Source: Citrobacter portucalensis
Lineage (GTDB): Bacteria > Pseudomonadota > Gammaproteobacteria > Enterobacterales > Enterobacteriaceae
Direction of reading: 5' to 3'
Assembly: GCF_002042885.1 (NCBI RefSeq)
Contig: NZ_MVFY01000002.1
Span: 248,001 to 312,000, forward strand
DNA length: 64,000 bases
Under the pieces are notes generated by a model, which ran no database searches, was not told the DNA's origin, and was given only the letters and a program-made list of their open reading frames with translations. The position numbers and the translations under genes were made by a program. This document shows positions 23,371 through 32,975 of the stretch, in pieces (position 1 is the first letter of the stretch; every line of letters starts with the position of its first letter).

Positions 23371-25170
23371 ATGACGACACAGGCCCCACCTTCCGCTTTG
23401 CTACCGCTAAACCCGGAGCAACTGGCACGCCTTCAGGCGGCCACGACCGATTTCACTCCCGCACAGCTTGCGTGGGTTTCTGGCTATTTTTGGGGCGTGC
23501 TGAATCAGCAGCCTGGCAGCAACGCGGTGGCGCCTGCGCCTGTCGCTGAAATGCCTGGCATTACGCTTATCTCCGCCTCGCAAACCGGTAATGCGCGACG
23601 TGTGGCGGAAGCCCTGCGCGATGATCTGATCGCCGCGAAGCTCAACGTCACTCTCATCAACGCTGGCGACTATAAATTCAAACAAATCGCCAATGAAAAA
23701 CTGCTGATCGTGGTGGCGTCGACGCAAGGGGAAGGTGAACCGGCGGAAGAAGCCGTGGCGTTGCATAAATTCTTGTTCTCGAAAAAAGCGCCGAAGCTTG
23801 ATAACACCGCTTTTGCCGTGTTTGGTCTTGGCGATACCTCTTATGAGTTTTTCTGCCAGGCAGGAAAAGACTTCGATGCGAAACTGGCTGATCTGGGCGG
23901 TGAACGTCTGCTCGATCGCGTCGATGCCGACGTTGAATACCAGGCCGCCGCCGCGCAGTGGCGTGCTCGCCTCGTTGATGTTCTGAAAGCGCGTGCGCCT
24001 GCGGCACCGTCTGTGCAAGTTGCCGCGAGCGGTGCAGTAAATGAAGTACACACCAGCCCATACACCAAAGAAGCGCCGCTGACGGCGTCGCTTGCGGTGA
24101 ATCAGAAAATTACCGGCCGCGACTCTGAAAAAGACGTGCGCCATATTGAAATTGATTTAGGCGATTCCGGCCTGCGTTATCAGCCGGGCGATGCGCTGGG
24201 CGTCTGGTATCAGAATGACCCGGCTCTGGTTAAAGAACTGGTTGAACTGCTGTGGCTGAAAGGTGATGAGCCGGTCACGGTTGAAGGAAAAACCCTGTCG
24301 CTCGCTGAAGCGTTGCAGTGGCATTTCGAGCTGACGGTTAACACCGGCAATATCGTGGAAAACTATGCCACCTTAACCCGCAGCGAAACTTTGCTGCCGT
24401 TAGTGGGTGACAAAGCACAGTTGCAGCATTACGCCGCAACCACGCCCATCGTCGATATGGTGCGCTTCTCTCCGGCACAACTGGATGCTCAGGCGTTAGT
24501 TGATCTTCTGCGTCCGCTGACGCCGCGTTTGTACTCCATTGCTTCTTCCCAGGCGGAAGTGGAAAGCGAAGTGCACGTCACCTTGGGCGTGGTGCGTTAT
24601 GAGATAGAAGGTCGCGCCCGTGCTGGTGGTGCTTCCAGTTTCCTCGCCGACCGCGTGGAAGAAGAAGGTGAAGTTCGCGTGTTCATTGAACACAACGACA
24701 ACTTCCGTCTGCCGGCGAACCCGCAGACGCCGGTAATTATGATTGGACCGGGTACGGGGATTGCGCCGTTCCGTGCATTCATGCAGCAACGTGCGGCTGA
24801 CGGAGCCGAAGGCAAAAACTGGCTGTTTTTTGGTAACCCACACTTTACCGAAGATTTCCTGTATCAGGTGGAATGGCAGCGTTACGTCAAAGAGGGCGTA
24901 CTGAGCCGTATCGATCTCGCCTGGTCCCGCGATCAAAAAGAAAAAGTCTACGTACAAGATAAACTGCGCCAACAGGGCGCGGAACTGTGGCGCTGGATTA
25001 ACGACGGTGCGCACATTTATGTCTGTGGCGACGCCAATCGCATGGCGAAAGACGTTGAGCAGGCGTTGTTGGAAGTGATTGCCGAATTCGGTGGTATGGA
25101 TATCGAAGCGGCGGATGAATTTTTAAGTGAGCTGCGCATTGAGCGCCGTTATCAGCGAGATGTCTACTAA
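23371..25170 (+). CDS. cysJ: Sulfite reductase (NADPH) flavoprotein alpha subunit CysJ
   Basis: Electron-donating subunit of the alpha8beta4 sulfite reductase; moves electrons from NADPH through FAD and FMN to CysI. 599 aa as in E. coli. N-terminal FMN domain ([39 protein letters not shown]), FAD domain ([20 protein letters not shown]) and NADPH-binding domain ([29 protein letters not shown]). It starts at 23371; an ATG at 23361 is in another frame. Its stop overlaps the cysI start. Confidence 0.97.
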   Translation: MTTQAPPSALLPLNPEQLARLQAATTDFTPAQLAWVSGYFWGVLNQQPGSNAVAPAPVAEMPGITLISASQTGNARRVAEALRDDLIAAKLNVTLINAGDYKFKQIANEKLLIVVASTQGEGEPAEEAVALHKFLFSKKAPKLDNTAFAVFGLGDTSYEFFCQAGKDFDAKLADLGGERLLDRVDADVEYQAAAAQWRARLVDVLKARAPAAPSVQVAASGAVNEVHTSPYTKEAPLTASLAVNQKITGRDSEKDVRHIEIDLGDSGLRYQPGDALGVWYQNDPALVKELVELLWLKGDEPVTVEGKTLSLAEALQWHFELTVNTGNIVENYATLTRSETLLPLVGDKAQLQHYAATTPIVDMVRFSPAQLDAQALVDLLRPLTPRLYSIASSQAEVESEVHVTLGVVRYEIEGRARAGGASSFLADRVEEEGEVRVFIEHNDNFRLPANPQTPVIMIGPGTGIAPFRAFMQQRAADGAEGKNWLFFGNPHFTEDFLYQVEWQRYVKEGVLSRIDLAWSRDQKEKVYVQDKLRQQGAELWRWINDGAHIYVCGDANRMAKDVEQALLEVIAEFGGMDIEAADEFLSELRIERRYQRDVY

Positions 25171-26882
25171 TGAGCGAAAAACATCCAGGACCATTGGTGG
25201 TCGAAGGCAAACTGTCCGACGCTGAGCGTATGAAGCTGGAAAGCAACTATCTGCGCGGTACCATTGCCGAAGATTTAAACGACGGCCTGACCGGCGGGTT
25301 TAAAGGCGACAACTTCCTGCTGATCCGTTTTCACGGTATGTACCAGCAGGACGACCGCGATATCCGCGCCGAACGTGCCGAGCAAAAGCTGGAGCCGCGT
25401 CACGCGATGCTGCTGCGCTGTCGTCTGCCAGGTGGGGTGATCACCACCAAACAGTGGCAGGCGATCGATAAGTTCGCCCATGACAACACCATTTACGGCA
25501 GCATTCGTCTGACCAACCGTCAGACCTTCCAGTTTCACGGCATTCTGAAGAAGAACGTTAAGCCGGTACACCAGATGCTGCATTCAGTCGGGCTTGACGC
25601 TCTGGCGACCGCCAACGATATGAACCGTAACGTGCTGTGCACCTCGAATCCGTATGAATCTGAGCTGCACGCGGAAGCCTACGAGTGGGCGAAAAAGATC
25701 TCCGAACATCTGCTGCCGCGCACCCGCGCCTATGCAGAGATCTGGCTTGATCAGGAAAAAGTCGCGACCACCGACGAAGAGCCGATCCTCGGTCAAACCT
25801 ATCTGCCGCGTAAGTTTAAAACCACGGTCGTGATCCCACCGCAAAACGACATCGATCTGCACGCCAACGACATGAACTTCGTGGCGATTGCGGAAAACGG
25901 CAAGCTGGTGGGCTTTAACCTGCTGGTGGGCGGCGGTTTGTCGATTGAGCACGGCAACAAGAAAACCTACGCCCGCACAGCAAGCGAGTTTGGTTATCTG
26001 CCGCTTGAGCATACGCTGGCCGTGGCGGAGGCTGTGGTGACCACGCAGCGTGACTGGGGTAACCGTACCGACCGTAAAAATGCCAAAACCAAATACACCC
26101 TTGAGCGCGTCGGCGTCGACACCTTCAAGGAAGAGGTTGAGCGCCGGGCGGGGATCAAGTTTGAGCCGATCCGTCCGTACGAGTTTACCGGTCGCGGCGA
26201 TCGTATCGGCTGGGTGAAAGGGATCGACAATAAATGGCATCTGACGTTGTTTATTGAAAACGGCCGTATCCTCGATTATCCGGGCCGACCGCTGAAAACC
26301 GGTCTGCTTGAGATCGCGAAGATCCACAAAGGTGAGTTCCGCATTACCGCGAACCAGAACCTGATCATTGCCGGTGTTCCTGAGAGTGAAAAGGTGAAGA
26401 TCGAGAAGATTGCGCAGAAGAGTGGCTTAATGAACGCGGTCACTCCGCAGCGTGAAAACTCGATGGCCTGCGTCTCGTTCCCGACCTGTCCGCTGGCGAT
26501 GGCGGAAGCTGAGCGCTTCCTGCCAATGTTTATCGACAACATCGACACTCTGATGGCGAAGCACTGCCTGAGTGATGAAAACATTGTCATGCGTGTGACC
26601 GGCTGCCCTAACGGCTGCGGCCGCGCGATGCTGGCGGAAGTTGGTCTGGTGGGTAAAGCACCCGGGCGTTATAACCTCCATTTAGGGGGCAACCGTATCG
26701 GAACCCGCATTCCCCGGATGTTTAAAGAGAACATCACCGAGCCGGAAATTCTGGCATCGCTGGATGAACTGATTGGGCGCTGGGCGAAAGAGCGCGAAGC
26801 GGGTGAAGGCTTCGGTGACTTTACGGTGCGTGCGGGCATTATTCGCCCGGTGCTCGATCCCGCCCGGGATTTCTGGGAATAA
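25170..26882 (+). CDS. cysI: Sulfite reductase hemoprotein beta subunit CysI
   Basis: Siroheme and [4Fe-4S] subunit that reduces sulfite to sulfide with six electrons. 570 aa, the E. coli length. The cluster cysteines are in the two motifs [16 protein letters not shown] (with ACVSFPTC) and [13 protein letters not shown]; the nitrite/sulfite reductase ferredoxin-like half-domains occur twice. TAATG overlap with cysJ implies coupled translation. Confidence 0.97.
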   Translation: MSEKHPGPLVVEGKLSDAERMKLESNYLRGTIAEDLNDGLTGGFKGDNFLLIRFHGMYQQDDRDIRAERAEQKLEPRHAMLLRCRLPGGVITTKQWQAIDKFAHDNTIYGSIRLTNRQTFQFHGILKKNVKPVHQMLHSVGLDALATANDMNRNVLCTSNPYESELHAEAYEWAKKISEHLLPRTRAYAEIWLDQEKVATTDEEPILGQTYLPRKFKTTVVIPPQNDIDLHANDMNFVAIAENGKLVGFNLLVGGGLSIEHGNKKTYARTASEFGYLPLEHTLAVAEAVVTTQRDWGNRTDRKNAKTKYTLERVGVDTFKEEVERRAGIKFEPIRPYEFTGRGDRIGWVKGIDNKWHLTLFIENGRILDYPGRPLKTGLLEIAKIHKGEFRITANQNLIIAGVPESEKVKIEKIAQKSGLMNAVTPQRENSMACVSFPTCPLAMAEAERFLPMFIDNIDTLMAKHCLSDENIVMRVTGCPNGCGRAMLAEVGLVGKAPGRYNLHLGGNRIGTRIPRMFKENITEPEILASLDELIGRWAKEREAGEGFGDFTVRAGIIRPVLDPARDFWE

Positions 26883-26889
26883 TGTGAAA

Positions 26890-26945
26890 TTGACTTATCG
26901 GGTCTGCTGAATCGGTAGGCCTGATAAGCGCAGCGCCATCAGGCA
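26890..26945. repeat. REP unit between cysI and cysH
   Basis: GTAGGCCTGATAAGCGCAGCGCCATCAGGC is a REP-type palindrome (GCCTGATAAGCG and CGCCATCAGGC). It lies inside the cysJIH operon, where such units often protect the upstream message from 3' exonucleases and change relative gene output. Confidence 0.8.
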
Positions 26946-26965
26946 AGGCAAACAGTGAGGAACTT

Positions 26966-27700
26966 ATGTCCAAACTCGATCTCAACGCGTTGAACGAACT
27001 GCCGAAAGTTGAACGCGTTATGGCGTTGGCACAAACCAACGACCAACTGGAAAAATTGAGCGCCGAGGATCGCGTAGCGTGGGCGCTGGAAAACCTGCCT
27101 GGTGAATATGTACTGTCATCAAGTTTTGGTATCCAGGCGGCAGTGAGCCTTCATCTGGTAAATCAGGTTTGCCCGGATATCCCGGTGATCCTCACCGATA
27201 CTGGCTACCTGTTCCCGGAAACCTATCAGTTTATTGATGAGTTAACGGACAAGCTTAAGCTTAATCTGCAAGTCTACCGGGCAAAGGAAAGTGCGGCCTG
27301 GCAAGAAGCGCGCTACGGCAAACTGTGGGAGCAGGGCGTTGAAGGCATTGAAAAATACAATGACATCAACAAAGTCGAGCCGATGAACCGGGCGCTGCAT
27401 GAGCTGAACGCGCAAACCTGGTTTGCCGGTCTGCGCCGTGAGCAATCGGGTAGTCGTGCGCATTTGCCGGTGCTGGCTATCCAGCGTGGCGTGTTTAAAG
27501 TTCTGCCGATCATCGACTGGGATAACCGTACGGTTTACCAGTATCTGCAAAAACACGGTTTGAAATACCATCCGTTGTGGGATCAGGGCTATCTGTCGGT
27601 AGGCGATACCCACACCACCCGCAAATGGGAGCCGGGTATGGCGGAAGAAGAGACGCGCTTCTTCGGATTGAAGCGTGAGTGCGGACTGCACGAAGGGTAA
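26966..27700 (+). CDS. cysH: Phosphoadenosine phosphosulfate reductase CysH
   Basis: Reduces PAPS to sulfite and PAP with thioredoxin. 244 aa, the E. coli length. Visible motifs: [37 protein letters not shown] and the C-terminal KRECGLHEG with the redox Cys. A GTGAGGAAC precedes the ATG. It ends the cysJIH operon and is convergent with cas3. Confidence 0.97.
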   Translation: MSKLDLNALNELPKVERVMALAQTNDQLEKLSAEDRVAWALENLPGEYVLSSSFGIQAAVSLHLVNQVCPDIPVILTDTGYLFPETYQFIDELTDKLKLNLQVYRAKESAAWQEARYGKLWEQGVEGIEKYNDINKVEPMNRALHELNAQTWFAGLRREQSGSRAHLPVLAIQRGVFKVLPIIDWDNRTVYQYLQKHGLKYHPLWDQGYLSVGDTHTTRKWEPGMAEEETRFFGLKRECGLHEG

Positions 27701-27709
27701 ATTAACCCA

Positions 27710-27744
27710 TGATGGGCCAGTATTGAACAAATGTTGGCCCGTCA
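27710..27744. terminator. Possible terminator between cysH and cas3
   Basis: TGATGGGCCA (27710-27719) pairs with TGGCCCGTCA (27735-27744) with one G-T pair, leaving a 15-nt loop. No long T run follows on either strand. Its position exactly between two convergent stop codons supports a bidirectional end signal. Confidence 0.45.
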
Positions 27745-30480
27745 TTATCTTCCGAGGCCTGTCCGTTTATTGTAATAACCCGCTTCACCTTCTGGCGATA
27801 CCAGAATCACCTGTGCTGTCGGGCGGTGTTGTTTCTTACGGAACAGCTCAAGCTGTTCATCGCTGGGGAGTAAAAAGTCGCCTGATTGTTTACGCCACCA
27901 CGACAGGCGTACTGATAACCGGCTCATTTCCCATCGGAAATCGCCTTCATCGACGATGGGATGAAACTCACCCTCCTCATTTTGCCATGCGAGGTAAACA
28001 TCCACGCTCTCTTCGCCCAGGCGAGTCGAAAATTCTCTGTCTTTGTCCCATAAAAAATCGCTGGCTTCCCGATCATAACCGAGATCGTGACGTAACAGAT
28101 TTTGTGCGGCAACTGATCGTTGGCTGAGTACTTTACCGAAGGCAATATCGGAAAGTGTCTGTAAGCCCGCCGGAGCAGCTATCTCCTGCTTGTAGACGCC
28201 ATCCACTAATGCTCTGGCGTTTTCTGGCATACGGATTTCTCCGTGCTGGCGCAGCACTGCCTGGGTACGCCACAAACAGGCATGATCGGCATAAACAAAA
28301 CCGGTTCCTTTTATTTCTTGCCCCAGCCAGCCCTCTTCAGCTTGTTCCTGCCATTCCGGCACCAGAATATGCAATACCGGCAGCTGGCGACCATCAGGCA
28401 ACGTGGGTTTACGCTGCCCATCAGCATCGCGGATATGACGTTGCAGACGACCAGCGCGCTGGATCAATAAATCAATGGGGGCCAGATCGGAGATCATCCA
28501 GTCAAAGTCCAGATCGAGGCTCTGTTCAACGACCTGCGTGGCGATCAATACTTTACCCCGTCGTTCTGAAACGGGAGCGTTATTACCGAACCAACTGAGC
28601 GTTTTATTTTCAATATCAATACGATCGGTAAAAGCGAAGCGACTGTGGAAAAGTAACAGATCCTGTTCTGGCAGCATTCCTTCGTGAAGTAACTGCTGGT
28701 AAACGTCTCGCGCATCATCCACCGTGTTACGAATCCAGCAAACACACTGCCCGGCAGCCACAACACGATAAATAATATCCAACGCTTGCTGGCGTTGCTG
28801 TATCCATTTTATGGTTACGGTACGTTGGACCTCGGGGCGCGTATCCAGCGATTGCTCCAGCAGACCGCTGGAAGATAGATGGCTTAGCCAGGGGTAGCCC
28901 GCATCCTCGTTGGTTTCAGTAGCCGTAAAATCGGCACCGTCATTGAATGCGTGGAGTAGTTTCTCTCGTAAGGCGGCAGGAAGCGTCGCACTCAGAATAA
29001 TGGCGCTGCCCCCCTGTGCGGCATGGAATCTCAATAGCCCTTCCAGTAATTTCACCATATAGCCATCGTAGGCGTGGACCTCATCCAGCAACAGAATTTT
29101 ATCGCGCATTCCCAGCAGGCGGAGCGACTGGTGGCGAAAAGGCATGACGGCCATTAAGAGTTGATCAAGCGTTCCGACGCCAACTTCTGCCAGCAGCGCT
29201 TTTTTGCGTGAATCGGCAAACCATGCGTGGCACTCACTGTTCGCGTTACCATCATTGTGAGCATAATCTTTCGCCGTATCTCCATCTGGTTGCCAGATAG
29301 ATTGTCGGAAGGCGTCAGTCATTTCTCGCCCACCGTGCGCCAGAATTAGCGAGGGTCTGGAATCATCGGTAAAAAGCGCGTGATAGGCCGCGGCCAGACG
29401 TTTATACATGGCGTTTGCAGTGGCCATAGTCGGTAGTCCAACGTAGAGACCGTGGCCTTTATTGGCTGACATTAAACGATGAGTCAGGATCAGCGCAGCC
29501 TCTGTTTTGCCGGCTCCGGTAACGTCTTCCAGAATAACCAACTGTGGGCCGGGGGCTGAGATATCTAATGTGGTTGCCCGCTCCTGCAGTGGGGTCAGCG
29601 TATGAATGAACGGAAATAATGCCTGGTGGCTCTGATAATGGCTATGCTGCGATAACGGGGGCATTTTAAGAATGGCCTGCTGCGCTTTTTCACAAGCAAG
29701 AGGCCAATAATCGACCAATGGCATAGGCTGGCTAAGCAGAGGGAACTGCGTTTCGTCAGATCCCATCCAGTCAGCGAGGGTGACGAGACCTGCAAAAAAC
29801 CAGCTATGTTGCTTTAAGCATTTTCTGCCTGCTTTAGTCTTCCATTCCTGCGGGATCGTAAAGGGGAATAACTGACTTAATGCTTCCAGATAATGTGTTG
29901 CTGCAACAATATCTTCATCAGCGAATGCCAATGAACTTCTGTTCTTCATGGTTTCCGGTGGGATGCCATGATGTCCGGTGCTAATGAGCATCCAGGTATT
30001 TAAGGGGCTTTCAAATCTGGCACGGTTTTCAGATTCAATGCCTGCGATAATTTCATTACTACCTGAACACCACGCTTCAAATAATTTCCCCCACAAATAG
30101 AATCCTAAGGAATCATGTCTCTCAAATGCGGAAATCCCACTAACAGGAGGAAATAAAGGGGAGTCGGGGAATTCTGCATATCTTTGAAATCCTCTGGCGA
30201 ATTTTCCAATATCATGACTGGCAAGAAACCAGATTAACCAGTTTTCGGCATCCGTGCCAGTAATGCCGCATTTCTGTAATATATCTTTAGAGTCAAATAT
30301 ATTGTTTTCAATTATGTAATACCCGCATGCGGCAACATCGAGGCAATGGTATGCCAATAAATGATAATTATTAATTATGTTTTTAGTTGATTTATTGGTT
30401 TTCCCCCAATATCGGAGGTAGTCAAGGTTTTCTATTTGCGTCATCTTTTTACTGTAAGGAGGAAGATAAATGACATCCAT
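27745..30480 (-). CDS. cas3: CRISPR-associated nuclease-helicase Cas3 (type I-E)
   Basis: Effector recruited by target-bound Cascade to nick and unwind DNA. 911 aa. N-terminal HD nuclease: AYHCLDVAACG, then the HD pair in ASHDIGKFARGFQRY and STGHHGIPPE. SF2 helicase: Walker A in DVTGAGKTEAALILTHR, the DEVH box in LLLDEVHAYDGYM, SATLPAALREK, and ATQVVEQSLDLDFDW with QRAGRLQRH in the second RecA domain. No Shine-Dalgarno precedes 30480; M13 (30444) is an alternative start. Unlike E. coli K-12, it is divergent from the Cascade operon. The 5' leader contains the degenerate CRISPR repeats described separately. Confidence 0.95.
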   Translation of the reverse strand: MDVIYLPPYSKKMTQIENLDYLRYWGKTNKSTKNIINNYHLLAYHCLDVAACGYYIIENNIFDSKDILQKCGITGTDAENWLIWFLASHDIGKFARGFQRYAEFPDSPLFPPVSGISAFERHDSLGFYLWGKLFEAWCSGSNEIIAGIESENRARFESPLNTWMLISTGHHGIPPETMKNRSSLAFADEDIVAATHYLEALSQLFPFTIPQEWKTKAGRKCLKQHSWFFAGLVTLADWMGSDETQFPLLSQPMPLVDYWPLACEKAQQAILKMPPLSQHSHYQSHQALFPFIHTLTPLQERATTLDISAPGPQLVILEDVTGAGKTEAALILTHRLMSANKGHGLYVGLPTMATANAMYKRLAAAYHALFTDDSRPSLILAHGGREMTDAFRQSIWQPDGDTAKDYAHNDGNANSECHAWFADSRKKALLAEVGVGTLDQLLMAVMPFRHQSLRLLGMRDKILLLDEVHAYDGYMVKLLEGLLRFHAAQGGSAIILSATLPAALREKLLHAFNDGADFTATETNEDAGYPWLSHLSSSGLLEQSLDTRPEVQRTVTIKWIQQRQQALDIIYRVVAAGQCVCWIRNTVDDARDVYQQLLHEGMLPEQDLLLFHSRFAFTDRIDIENKTLSWFGNNAPVSERRGKVLIATQVVEQSLDLDFDWMISDLAPIDLLIQRAGRLQRHIRDADGQRKPTLPDGRQLPVLHILVPEWQEQAEEGWLGQEIKGTGFVYADHACLWRTQAVLRQHGEIRMPENARALVDGVYKQEIAAPAGLQTLSDIAFGKVLSQRSVAAQNLLRHDLGYDREASDFLWDKDREFSTRLGEESVDVYLAWQNEEGEFHPIVDEGDFRWEMSRLSVRLSWWRKQSGDFLLPSDEQLELFRKKQHRPTAQVILVSPEGEAGYYNKRTGLGR

Positions 30481-30524
30481 TTTAATACAGAGTAAGTAAC
30501 TTATTGGGTTTTTTGAGAAAAACT

Positions 30525-30603
30525 GAGGTTACCCCCGCTGGCGCGGGGAACGTTTTGCTATTCAGACTGTATCTACGGTTTATCCCATAACTTAAGGGAA
30601 CGT
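30525..30603 (-). CRISPR. Degenerate two-repeat mini-CRISPR upstream of cas3
   Basis: On the minus strand, pseudo-repeat 2 (30603-30576) has ACGTTCCC, a replaced core and GGGATAAACCG, keeping the exact crRNA 5' handle ATAAACCG. After a 22-nt pseudo-spacer (30575-30554) comes pseudo-repeat 1 (30553-30525), which matches the array repeat at 23 of 29 positions and keeps the whole Cas6e hairpin CCCCGCGCCAGCGGGG, but has GTAACCTC instead of the handle. Processing at both would give a crRNA with a normal 5' handle, a 22-nt guide and a normal 3' hairpin. Both point towards cas3. The match to the array repeat is directly visible; transcription and processing are inferred. Confidence 0.8.
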
Positions 30604-30637
30604 ATTAAAGATAACAAATAATAATAAAAAATACATT

Positions 30638-30662
30638 GTATGATTTAAGACTGTATCTACTT
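30638..30662 (-). promoter_or_regulatory. Seed-matched self protospacer with AAG PAM
   Basis: On the minus strand AAG (30662-30660) is directly followed by TAGATACAGTCT (30659-30648), identical to the first 12 nt of the mini-CRISPR pseudo-spacer (30575-30564). AAG is the main PAM of E. coli type I-E systems. Beyond position 12 the match breaks down. This is the pattern of a site that Cascade could bind without full R-loop formation, which fits repression rather than cleavage. A TACAAT at 30640-30635 on the minus strand could be a -10 box just downstream of it. Confidence 0.65.
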
Positions 30663-30690
30663 TTTATTTATGTTTTCGTTTTTGAAAAAA

Positions 30691-30705
30691 TGGAGTATAA
30701 CTCCA
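30691..30705. promoter_or_regulatory. Palindrome with TATA core upstream of casA
   Basis: TGGAGT ATA ACTCCA is a perfect 15-bp palindrome. It contains TATAAC on the + strand and TATACT on the minus strand, so it could be a -10 element in either direction or an operator. It lies 95 bp before the casA start. -35 matches at 17 bp are poor on both strands, so the cas promoters are probably weak or regulated; H-NS and LeuO control is known for the E. coli cas promoter. Confidence 0.45.
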
Positions 30706-30799
30706 ATGGAAGTATTAAATGGAAATCTCAGAACGGAGCTTACCTGTGGGTAGGTAATATTTCAATTGGCTTGAGAAATAGTCTTACAGGAGTAATTCT

Positions 30800-32335
30800 A
30801 TGGATTTAACCAGAGAGAAATGGCTTCCCGTCATATTCTCAAGCGGCGAGAAAAAGAGAATATCATTAAGCGAACTTCTGGATAACAATATTCAGGATCT
30901 TGCATACCCTCGGGCCGATTTTCAGGGGGCGGCATGGCAAATGCTGATTGGTATTTTGCAATGTACCGTCGCGCCGGAAGATAAAGAAGAATGGGCTGAT
31001 ATCTGGCATGACGGTATCGAATTCGAACAATGGGAGAAGACGTTAACAACGCTCTCTCTGGCTCTACAGTTCGGCGAGCAAAAGCCCTCCTTCCTGCAAA
31101 GTTTCGATCCTCTGGATAGCGAATATGGATCTATTGCCGGGTTGTTAGTCGATGCGCCTGGCGGCAATACGCTTAAGCTCAATAAAGATCATTTTGTTAA
31201 ACGCGGCAATGTGGAGCAAATTTGCCCGCACTGTGCGGCGATAGCGCTGTTTGCGATTCAAGCCAATTCACCTGCCGGTGGGGCGGGCTACCGGGTCGGA
31301 ATGCGCGGCGGTGGTCCGCTCACCACGCTGGTGGTACCGCAGGAAGAAGATAAATACCCACTCTGGAAAAAACTCTGGCTAAACGTCTTACCGCAGGAGG
31401 CTAAGCCTACCGTCGCACAGTATCCCCTTATTTTCCCGTGGCTTGCGCCGACAAAAACCAGTGAAAATGCCGGAAATGTGGTGACGCCGGAAAATGCCCA
31501 CCCGTTGCAAGCTTACTGGGGAATACCGCGGCGTATCGAGCTGGATTTCTCCCAGACTATGGCAGGTATCTGCGATTTGTGCGGAGAACATCATGAGTCG
31601 CTGTTACTGCAAATGCGCAGTAAAAATTATGGCGTTCAGTACGACAGCTGGCGGCATCCTTTCTCCCCCTATCGGCAGGCATTGAAAGATCCTTCCTCAC
31701 CCTGGCTGGCGTTTAAAGGGCAGCCGGGCGGGTTAAGTTATAAAGACTGGCTGGGGCTGATGCTCAATCGCGAGGATAAGTTCAACAAAATGCAGCCTGC
31801 GAAGGTGGTCTCTGCTGCTGGTCAGAGGAATAACATGAGCCTGTGGTGCTTTGCCTGGGATATGGATAACGCCAAGGCCCGCTGCTGGTATCAGCATCGT
31901 ATTCCGCTTATCAGCGTTTCGCATGAAGAGCAATTTCTCGCTGCGCTTAACATTGTGTTGGTGCTGGCTAGTGAGGCGCTGTCGTTGTTAAGGAACGCGT
32001 TAAAGAGCGCCAAATTCGATACGCCGAAAGAAGCCAAAATGGATTTCAGTATGGTGGATATCGCCTTTTGGCAGGAAACCGAGCCTGCTTTTCGGGTGCT
32101 GCAAGAGGCGCTGGTTGCTGACCCATTACGTCAAAATCCGCTGACTCACCGCGCAGTTCGCCAGTGGGAGCAGGAATTAGCGCGTTATTTATTTCACGTT
32201 TTTGACCGTGATGCCCTGACCAACCCCGATTGCCCGGACGATATCCTGTTGCGCCAACTGACGGCCAGGCAGGATTTTGCCAGCAGCTATCGTAAACATA
32301 AAGCGCGCAAGGATGTGTTGGCGCTGGTCGAATAA
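30800..32335 (+). CDS. casA: Cascade large subunit CasA (Cse1/Cas8e)
   Basis: PAM-recognising large subunit of the type I-E surveillance complex; it also recruits Cas3. 511 aa. Zinc-finger-type pairs CPHC near residue 140 and CDLC near residue 257 are typical of Cse1. The N-terminus MDLTREKWLPVIF and the segment QSFDPLDSEYGSIAGLLVDAPGGNTLKLNKDHFVKRG are recognisable family features. CAGGAG lies 7 nt before the start. It is the first gene of casABCDE-cas1-cas2, all on the + strand with short gaps or overlaps. Confidence 0.95.
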   Translation: MDLTREKWLPVIFSSGEKKRISLSELLDNNIQDLAYPRADFQGAAWQMLIGILQCTVAPEDKEEWADIWHDGIEFEQWEKTLTTLSLALQFGEQKPSFLQSFDPLDSEYGSIAGLLVDAPGGNTLKLNKDHFVKRGNVEQICPHCAAIALFAIQANSPAGGAGYRVGMRGGGPLTTLVVPQEEDKYPLWKKLWLNVLPQEAKPTVAQYPLIFPWLAPTKTSENAGNVVTPENAHPLQAYWGIPRRIELDFSQTMAGICDLCGEHHESLLLQMRSKNYGVQYDSWRHPFSPYRQALKDPSSPWLAFKGQPGGLSYKDWLGLMLNREDKFNKMQPAKVVSAAGQRNNMSLWCFAWDMDNAKARCWYQHRIPLISVSHEEQFLAALNIVLVLASEALSLLRNALKSAKFDTPKEAKMDFSMVDIAFWQETEPAFRVLQEALVADPLRQNPLTHRAVRQWEQELARYLFHVFDRDALTNPDCPDDILLRQLTARQDFASSYRKHKARKDVLALVE

Positions 32336-32350
32336 CCGAAGGATCTAAAT

Positions 32351-32953
32351 ATGCTGAACAGTAATACCGCAGCGTTATGCAGAATTCTCAACTCTGACGC
32401 GCAGAAAGCTCTCCTTGACTGGTTTGCCACGCTGTCTGAGCGCTATGAGCGCAAAGATGATAAACGAATCAACGGTCGAGCTTGGCGGGCTGAGTTGAAA
32501 AGAATGGCGCCGCCTTATGGCGTGATGATGTGCGAGGGGTATGACGCGCTTCGTCAGGCGCTACTGAAACATATGCCGCTGCAACCTCTTGATGAAATGG
32601 CGCTGGCGCTGTTTGTCAGCGTTGCCGCACATATTAAGAGTCATAAGGAAAAAGCCAGTTTTGCCGCGCAACTGGGGGAAAAGCTAAAAGGTTCCACGCC
32701 GTGCGTTTCTGCATTGCGTTTTGAACGTTTACAAAAAGCGTCCGACCCGGAGACGTTTTGTCTGTTGTTGATTCAGGCGGTGAAAATTCGTGGAACAGAA
32801 GGGGTGAATGTTCTGTCGCTGGCCGATGGAATATTCCTGTGGATGGAAGAGTGGCAACGACGCGAAAACCATCAGCCGGAACCCGCCAATCCCTTTGAAC
32901 GCAACCGTACACGTTGGGCGAATGAATACCTTTCCATGTCGCGCGGCAAATAA
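32351..32953 (+). CDS. casB: Cascade small subunit CasB (Cse2/Cas11)
   Basis: 200-aa alpha-helical protein, present as two copies in Cascade, where it stabilises the R-loop. Recognised from position, size, and the family pattern GRAWRAELKRMAPPYGVMMCEGYDALRQ at the N-terminus and LRFERLQKASDPE near the middle; Arg/Lys-rich throughout. It starts 15 bp after casA with AAGGAT upstream. It is somewhat longer than the 160-aa E. coli K-12 protein. Confidence 0.92.
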   Translation: MLNSNTAALCRILNSDAQKALLDWFATLSERYERKDDKRINGRAWRAELKRMAPPYGVMMCEGYDALRQALLKHMPLQPLDEMALALFVSVAAHIKSHKEKASFAAQLGEKLKGSTPCVSALRFERLQKASDPETFCLLLIQAVKIRGTEGVNVLSLADGIFLWMEEWQRRENHQPEPANPFERNRTRWANEYLSMSRGK

Positions 32954-32975
32954 TCATTTTTAGAAGGATTTAACG

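Noticed and set aside
27675-28127. 150-codon + strand frame overlapping the cas3 3' end
   Set aside because: It begins inside cysH in another frame and runs antisense to conserved cas3 coding sequence.
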